Assembly: GCF_016742955.1 (NCBI RefSeq)
Contig: NZ_JABBYC010000013.1
Coordinates: 33,393-97,392, forward strand
Reading direction: 5' to 3'
Length of the DNA: 64,000 nt
Source: Myceligenerans indicum
Lineage (GTDB): Bacteria; Actinomycetota; Actinomycetes; Actinomycetales; Cellulomonadaceae
How positions within the stretch are numbered: the first letter of the stretch is position 1; each line of letters starts with the position of its first letter. The translations under genes and the position numbers were made by a program. The notes below the pieces were generated by a model. That model was not told where the DNA came from. It worked only from the letters and a program-made list of their open reading frames with translations, and searched no databases. Shown here piece by piece: positions 59,364-64,000 of this stretch.

Positions 59364-59510
59364 CCGGCGCCACGGAGTGCGATGAAATCTCCTGCCCCGA
59401 TGTGTCGTGGTTCTCACCCGCAGCCCACGGCTGGACCGCCGTGAGCGCTCCTGCCGAGAGGACCCGCGGGCCCGCGCCCGCGCCACCACGACCGCCGTCG
59501 TACGCCGGGA

Positions 59511-59516
59511 TAGCAT
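59511..59516 (+). promoter_or_regulatory. -10-like TAGCAT for pepA
   Basis: TAGCAT ends 6 nt before GTG 59523. Confidence 0.45.
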
Positions 59517-59522
59517 CGCGGG

Positions 59523-61025
59523 GTGACCGACCTTTCCCTCTCCAGCAAGAATCCGATCGCCGTGCGCACGGACGCACTCGTCGTCGCCACGGCCAAGACG
59601 TCCGACGGGGTCGCGATCGTCGCCGACCACCTCCCGGCGGAACTCGTGACCGAGATCGAGGCCATCGCCCCGCAGCTCGGCATCACCGGCGCGCGCGACG
59701 AGGTCCGCAAGGTCCCGGCCGGACCGCGCCTCAAGGCCGACGTGCTCGTGCTGACCGGTCTCGGCGAACGTGCCGAGGACGGCACGTTCGCGCCGGAGAT
59801 CCTGCGCCGCGCCGCGGGCGCCGCCACGCGCGAGCTGTCGGGCGTGGCCTCGGCAGCCGTGTCGCTCCCGGCGACGGACGACACCGAGCTCGCCGCCGTC
59901 GTCGAGGGCTCCCTGCTGGGTGCCTACCGTTTCGACAGGTACCGGTCCGGCGACGACGACGGCGCCAAGGCACCGGTCGGGTCCGTCGAGGTCCTGACCA
60001 CCCTCGCGCGGGGGACGAAGGCCAAGCTGGCCGTCGAGCGGGCCGGCATCCTCGCCGGCGCCGTGCACGCCACGCGCGACCTGGTGAACGCCGCGCCGAA
60101 CGAGCTGTACCCGGCCTCGTTCGCCGACGCCGCGAAGGCCGCCGCCAAGGACGTCAAGGGCCTCAAGGTCACCGTCCTGGACGACAAGCAGCTCAGCGCC
60201 GGCGGGTACGGCGGGCTGACCGCGGTGGGACAGGGCTCCTCCCGCGGGCCTCGCCTGGTGAAGATCGTGTACGCGCCCGCCAAGTCGGCCAAGGGCGCGG
60301 AGAAGATCGCCCTGGTGGGCAAGGGCATCACGTTCGACACCGGCGGGATCTCGCTCAAGCCGTCGGCCAGCATGGAGACCATGAAGTCGGACATGGCCGG
60401 CGCCGCGGCGGTGCTCGGGACCATGGTCGCCGTCGCGCGGCTCGGCCTCCCGGTCGCGGTGACGGCCTACCTCTGCCTCGCGGAGAACATGCCGGGCGGC
60501 AAGGCGCAGCGCCCCTCCGACGTCGTCACGATCTACGGCGGCAAGACGGTCGAGGTGCTCAACACGGACGCCGAGGGCCGGGTCGTCATGGCCGACGGGC
60601 TCGCCTCCGCGGTCGAGGACGGGCACGACACCATCATCGACATCGCCACGCTGACGGCCGCGCAAATGGTCGCGCTCGGGCCCTACACGGCGGGAGTCAT
60701 GGGCACCGAGTCGGTGCGCGACGAGGTCAAGGCCGCCGCCGACACCGCCGGTGAGCTGTTCTGGCCGATGCCGCTGCCCGACGAACTGCAGGCGAACATC
60801 AAGTCCAAGGTGGCCGACGTGGCCAACTCCGGTCCCCGCTGGGGCGGGATGCTGAATGCCGGGCTGTTCCTGCGCACATTCGTGGGCGACACCCCCTGGG
60901 CGCACCTGGACATCGCCGGGCCGTCGTACAACGAGAAGGGCGCGCACGGCTACACCTCGCCCGGGGGCACGGGCGTGGGTGTCCGCACCCTGGTCGCCTT
61001 CCTGGAGAACCGGGCCGCGAAGTAG
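59523..61025 (+). CDS. pepA: leucyl aminopeptidase (M17)
   Basis: 500 residues. The N-terminal regulatory domain (1-165) precedes the catalytic domain with VGKGITFDTGGISLKP (Lys and metal Asp), MKSDMAGAAAVLG (Asp) and the family signature NTDAEGRVVMADGLA, with the final residue of NTDAEGR(L) being Val here. Two Zn or Mn ions are held by Lys, three Asp and Glu. It removes N-terminal residues from peptides in the cytoplasm as a hexamer. It matches M. tuberculosis pepB (Rv2213) in order. GTG 59523 is placed by TAGCAT. Confidence 0.95.
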   Translation: MTDLSLSSKNPIAVRTDALVVATAKTSDGVAIVADHLPAELVTEIEAIAPQLGITGARDEVRKVPAGPRLKADVLVLTGLGERAEDGTFAPEILRRAAGAATRELSGVASAAVSLPATDDTELAAVVEGSLLGAYRFDRYRSGDDDGAKAPVGSVEVLTTLARGTKAKLAVERAGILAGAVHATRDLVNAAPNELYPASFADAAKAAAKDVKGLKVTVLDDKQLSAGGYGGLTAVGQGSSRGPRLVKIVYAPAKSAKGAEKIALVGKGITFDTGGISLKPSASMETMKSDMAGAAAVLGTMVAVARLGLPVAVTAYLCLAENMPGGKAQRPSDVVTIYGGKTVEVLNTDAEGRVVMADGLASAVEDGHDTIIDIATLTAAQMVALGPYTAGVMGTESVRDEVKAAADTAGELFWPMPLPDELQANIKSKVADVANSGPRWGGMLNAGLFLRTFVGDTPWAHLDIAGPSYNEKGAHGYTSPGGTGVGVRTLVAFLENRAAK

Positions 61026-61150
61026 GGGCCCAGGCGGTGCCGCGGGGCGGCGGCAGCGCGTGGGTAGTGCCGCGGCCGCGGCCTCCCGACCGTTCAGCGC
61101 ACATGCCGACTCGCCGGGTGCAGCCGGCGAGGGGTGCGGCCGGCGGATGA

Positions 61151-61504
61151 CTACTTGCGGCGTTGCGCCGAGGTCCAGTCGCGCATCCGCTGGGGGTAGC
61201 CGATGAAACGGACGTTGTAGACCGGCACGCCGAGCTCGCCCGCCAGGTCGAAGGCGGTCTTCTCGTCGGGCACGCGGCGCCGGGTCCACTCCCCCGTCGT
61301 GGCCACGAGCAGGATCGTCGCGGGGATCTGGGCGGTGGGGGGTTCCACGTACGCCTCGACGCCCTGCCGGGTGTCGATGAAGTCACGCAGGTGCTGCATG
61401 GTCTGGCGGCGCGCGTCGCTCGACGGCCTGCCACCGGCGTCCGGACCGCCACGGGTGCGGCGACGGAACAATCGCGCGAAGGAAAGACGTGGGGATCTGG
61501 GCAT
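61151..61504 (-). CDS. conserved hypothetical protein next to pepA
   Basis: 117 residues: an Arg-rich N-terminus (PRLSFARLFRRRTRGG), then QHLRDFIDTRQGVEAYVEPPTAQIPATILLVATTGEWTRRRVPDEKTAFDLAGELGVPVYNVRFIGYP. The body looks like a compact alpha/beta domain found beside pepA in many actinobacteria and often left unnamed. No signal or membrane segment is seen. ATG 61504 is 7 nt from TAGTCT; the longer upstream frame lacks coding character. Confidence 0.72.
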   Translation of the reverse strand: MPRSPRLSFARLFRRRTRGGPDAGGRPSSDARRQTMQHLRDFIDTRQGVEAYVEPPTAQIPATILLVATTGEWTRRRVPDEKTAFDLAGELGVPVYNVRFIGYPQRMRDWTSAQRRK

Positions 61505-61511
61505 GCCGCGA

Positions 61512-61517
61512 AGACTA
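61512..61517 (-). promoter_or_regulatory. -10-like TAGTCT
   Basis: TAGTCT ends 7 nt before ATG 61504. Confidence 0.45.
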
Positions 61518-61540
61518 CCGGCACCCCTTGGGAGTCCCCT

Positions 61541-61566
61541 GAAAAAGCCCCAGGTCACGCCTGGGC
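61541..61566 (-). terminator. short hairpin with T-run (minus strand)
   Basis: Read leftward, CCCAGG/CCTGGG (61549-61554, 61560-61565, 5-nt loop) is followed by GGCTTTTTC. It is one of the few T-run terminators in the window, just upstream of the 61504 gene, and would block antisense transcripts from the lpd leader. Confidence 0.4.
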
Positions 61567-61623
61567 CCCAGCAGGGCGTGCCGGGAATGTCTCCAGCATC
61601 ACACCGGGAATCGACCCCACAAA

Positions 61624-61652
61624 TTGGGGCCGGGCGTTCGAGGTGACAAGAT
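61624..61652 (+). promoter_or_regulatory. possible promoter for lpd
   Basis: TTGGGG (61624-61629) and CAAGAT (61647-61652) are 17 bp apart, about 85 bp before the lpd start, giving a normal leader with a ribosome-binding site. Confidence 0.4.
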
Positions 61653-61737
61653 GTCAGGCGGTGCGTCCGGCGCCCACAAGGCCTGCCTGCGCACACGACG
61701 ACCCAGAGGCTGACCCGCTGGAGCGAGGAGCAACGCA

Positions 61738-63198
61738 GTGGCATCCACGGCAACGACCGCCGGCAACCCCGGCATCTTCGACCTCGTCGTGCTCGGTGGC
61801 GGCAGCGGTGGGTACTCCGCCGCGCTGCGCGCCGCACAGCTCGGACTGACCGTCGCCCTCATCGAGGAGGGCAAGCTCGGAGGAACCTGCCTGCACAACG
61901 GGTGCATCCCGACGAAGGCGCTCCTGCACGCCGCCGAGGTGGCCGACGTCGCACGTGAGGGATCCCGGCTCGGAGTGCGGACATCGTTGGACGGCATCGA
62001 CATCGCGGGCGTTCACGCCTACAAGGACTCCGTCGTGGCAGGCCTCTACAAGGGGCTGCAGGGACTCGTCGCCTCGCGCGACATCACCTACGTGAGCGGG
62101 CACGGCTCGCTCGTGGCACCGGGCGTGGTCGAGGCCGACGGCGTCCGGTACGCGGGGCGCCATGTCGTGCTCGCCACCGGTTCGTACGCGCGCACGCTGC
62201 CCGGCCTGGAGATCGGCGGCCGGGTCATCACCTCCGACGAGGCGCTGTCGCTCGACCATGTACCGAACTCGGTGGTGGTGCTGGGCGGTGGCGTGATCGG
62301 CGTCGAGCTCGCCAGCGTGTGGCGGTCCTTCGGTGCCGACGTGCAGATCGTCGAGGCCCTCGACCACCTCGTCCCGTCCGAGGACGTCGCGCTGTCCAAG
62401 GCGCTCGAACGGGCGTTCCGCAAGCGCGGCATCGGGTTCACGCTCGGCGACCGCTTCGCGGAGGTCAAGCAGTCCGACGACGGCGTGCGGGTGACCCTCG
62501 AGTCCGGCAAGGCGTTCGACGCGGACCTGCTGCTGGTCGCCGTCGGCCGTGGCCCTCGCACTGCGGACCTCGGGTTCGAGACCGCGGGCGTCCGGCTGGA
62601 CCGCGGGTTCGTCGTCACCGACGAGCGTCTGCGCACGGGCGTGACGACCCCTGACGGCGGTCAGGTGTGGGCCGTGGGCGACATCGTTCCCGGGCTGCAG
62701 CTCGCGCACCGCGGGTTCGCGCAGGGCATCTTCGTCGCCGAGTCGGTCGCGGCGTCGGCGGGTACGCCGTCCGGCGGCTCCACGGAGGATGCCGTCGTGG
62801 CGGAGCCGGTCCCCGTCGACGAGACCACGATCCCCCGGATCACCTACTGCGAGCCCGAGGTCGCGTCGGTCGGCGTGACGCAGGCTCGTGCCGAGGAACT
62901 GTACGGCGCCGACGGCGTCGAGACGCTCGAGTACAACCTGGCCGGCAACGGCAAGAGCCGCATCCTGGGCACCACGGGCTTCGTGAAGCTCGTGCGCCGC
63001 AAGGACGGCCCCGTGGTCGGCATGCATCTGATCGGCTCGCGCGTGGGCGAGCTGATCGGCGAAGGTCAGCTCATCGTGGGCTGGGAGGCGTTCCCGGAGG
63101 ACGTCGCCTCGCTCGTCCACGCACACCCCACCCAGAACGAGGCACTCGGAGAGGCACACATGGCTCTGGCCGGCAAGCCTCTGCACGCCCACAACTGA
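61738..63198 (+). CDS. lpdA: dihydrolipoamide dehydrogenase (E3)
   Basis: 486 residues. FAD-binding [20 protein letters not shown] leads to the redox-active [17 protein letters not shown] (two Cys four residues apart). NAD-binding [17 protein letters not shown] follows, then the second FAD motif WAVGDIVPG, and the C-terminal catalytic [11 protein letters not shown] (His-Glu pair). It reoxidises lipoamide on the E2 subunit encoded next. An insert, [16 protein letters not shown], before the dimer domain is unusual but short. GAGGAGC lies before GTG 61738. The E2 gene starts 31 bp after its stop. Confidence 0.95.
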   Translation: MASTATTAGNPGIFDLVVLGGGSGGYSAALRAAQLGLTVALIEEGKLGGTCLHNGCIPTKALLHAAEVADVAREGSRLGVRTSLDGIDIAGVHAYKDSVVAGLYKGLQGLVASRDITYVSGHGSLVAPGVVEADGVRYAGRHVVLATGSYARTLPGLEIGGRVITSDEALSLDHVPNSVVVLGGGVIGVELASVWRSFGADVQIVEALDHLVPSEDVALSKALERAFRKRGIGFTLGDRFAEVKQSDDGVRVTLESGKAFDADLLLVAVGRGPRTADLGFETAGVRLDRGFVVTDERLRTGVTTPDGGQVWAVGDIVPGLQLAHRGFAQGIFVAESVAASAGTPSGGSTEDAVVAEPVPVDETTIPRITYCEPEVASVGVTQARAEELYGADGVETLEYNLAGNGKSRILGTTGFVKLVRRKDGPVVGMHLIGSRVGELIGEGQLIVGWEAFPEDVASLVHAHPTQNEALGEAHMALAGKPLHAHN

Positions 63199-63229
63199 CC
63201 CAGTAACGACGAAGGAGACCACACCGGTC

Positions 63230-63981
63230 ATGTCTGAGAACGTGCAGCTGCCGGCCCTCGGCGAGTCCGTCACCGAGGGCACTGTCACCCGCTGGCTCAA
63301 GAGCGTCGGCGACACCGTCGCCATCGACGAGCCACTGCTCGAGGTGTCGACCGACAAGGTCGACACGGAGATCCCCTCGCCCGTCGCGGGGACCCTGGAG
63401 CAGATCCTCGTGGAGGAGGACGAGACCGTCGAGGTCGGCGCCACTCTCGCCGTGATCGGCGACGGCTCCGGTGCCGGGGCGGCTCCGGCCGCGCCCGCCG
63501 CGGAGGCCGCGCCCGCTCCGGAGCCGCCCGCGGAAGCCGCCCCGGCGACGCCCGCCGCCGCTCCGGCCGCCGAGGCGCCCGCGGCACCCGCCGCTCCGGC
63601 CGGCGAGGGCACCGAGGTGAAGCTTCCCGCGCTCGGCGAGTCCGTCACCGAGGGAACCGTCACCCGCTGGCTCAAGGAGGTCGGCGAGGAGGTAGCGGTC
63701 GACGAGCCGCTGCTCGAGGTCTCCACCGACAAGGTCGACACCGAGATCCCCTCCCCCGTCGCCGGAACGGTCCAGCAGATCCTGGCGGCCGAGGACGAGA
63801 CCGTCGAGGTCGGCGCCACGCTCGCGATCGTCGGATCCGGCGCTGCCGCTCCGGCGCCCGCCGCTCCGGCTCCGGCTCCGGCTCCGGCCGCAGCGGCTCC
63901 CGCGCCCGCCGCTCCTGCTCCTGCGCCCGCAGCGCCTGCGCCCGCGGCACCTGCTCCCGCACCCGCTGCGGCGCCCCCCGC
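63230..63981 (+). CDS. sucB: dihydrolipoamide acyltransferase (E2), N-terminal part only
   Basis: About 250 genuine residues. Two lipoyl domains (1-77 and about 129-205) each carry the lipoylated Lys in [14 protein letters not shown] (Lys43 and Lys168). They are joined by Ala/Pro-rich linkers; the second linker runs into the window end. The peripheral-subunit-binding and catalytic domains are missing. The actinobacterial SucB/DlaT protein serves both pyruvate and 2-oxoglutarate dehydrogenase complexes, matching M. tuberculosis dlaT (Rv2215) in order. GAAGGAG lies 12 nt before ATG 63230. The apparent last six residues come from adapter sequence and are not part of the protein. Confidence 0.9.
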
Positions 63982-64000
63982 CTGTCTCTTATACACATCT
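63982..64000. other. sequencing adapter remnant (Tn5/Nextera mosaic end)
   Basis: CTGTCTCTTATACACATCT is the 19-bp mosaic-end adapter used in Illumina Nextera libraries. It occupies the very end of the window, directly after a low-complexity GC-rich linker in the E2 gene, where assembly commonly breaks. Confidence 0.95.

Noticed and set aside
61069..61082. 14-bp palindrome GCCGCGGCCGCGGC after pepA
   Set aside because: It is pure G/C alternation in a very GC-rich spacer, so chance is likely, and it has no stem-loop geometry beyond self-complementarity.
63982..64000. transposon end (Tn5 mosaic end) as a genuine mobile element
   Set aside because: Only the bare 19-bp adapter is present, exactly at the contig end, with no transposase or target duplication; a library artefact explains it fully.

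Overview
The window is a 64 kb piece of a high-GC actinobacterial chromosome. Three things show this: strong GC bias at third codon positions, many GTG and TTG starts, and a QcrCAB plus CtaCDEF cytochrome bcc-aa3 respiratory set with a diheme QcrC. Gene content and order suggest a member of Micrococcales, perhaps the Promicromonosporaceae/Cellulomonadaceae side; the family is inference. Much of the order matches, from memory, the Mycobacterium tuberculosis block Rv2173-Rv2215: prenyl synthase, Rv2175c, pknL, aroG, plsC-like, fadD15, exonuclease/GIY-YIG, trpD, ctaE-qcrCAB, ctaF/ctaC, HesB, pepB, dlaT. Lineage-specific genes lie between these. No CRISPR array, tRNA, rRNA, intact insertion sequence or prophage was seen.

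Layout. 1-3.6 kb: a truncated atypical Ser/Thr kinase, a secreted lipase under a palindromic operator, and a DUF4430 lipoprotein/DUF6580 membrane pair. 3.6-11.5 kb: ParE/GyrB-like topoisomerase, a zinc-ribbon protein, the principal sigma factor, a decayed SARP regulator, a universal stress protein, a DUF4192 protein and a lipoprotein. 11.5-24 kb: prenyl diphosphate synthase, the Rv2175c/PknL pair, Lgt, PPi-type phosphofructokinase with AroG, an acyltransferase, acyl-CoA ligase, glucokinase and an LppX/LprG-like lipoprotein. 24-32 kb: an exonuclease/GIY-YIG protein, then a polyol or sugar ABC operon (binding protein, two permeases, mannitol-type dehydrogenase, no ATPase) with a DeoR regulator and a CRP/GlxR-like site. 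32-43 kb: SOD, then the whole bcc-aa3 apparatus interrupted only by an orphan receiver protein and TrpD. 43-48 kb: TusA with an active-site-deviant NifS-like protein, an ErpA-type Fe-S carrier, NadA, a DJ-1-like protein and a thioesterase. 48-57 kb: M20 peptidase, DUF3043, aldo/keto reductase, luciferase-like oxidoreductase, MocR/YczE, an FMN reductase and a PPOX/Nim-like protein. 57-64 kb: the PyrD operon, PepA, Lpd and the start of the 2-oxoacid dehydrogenase E2.

Themes. Respiration and its assembly dominate the middle: the bcc complex and aa3 oxidase subunits are tightly coupled, many joined by 1-4 bp stop/start overlaps, with sulfur-transfer and Fe-S genes beside them. At least 21 genes have a TAnnnT hexamer 6-8 nt before the start codon and no obvious ribosome-binding site, which implies leaderless transcripts. 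Convergent genes are commonly separated by long perfect hairpins.

Two edge effects matter. The first gene is cut at base 1. The last 19 bases (63982-64000) match the Illumina Nextera/Tn5 mosaic-end adapter and are not genomic, so the E2 gene ends artificially.
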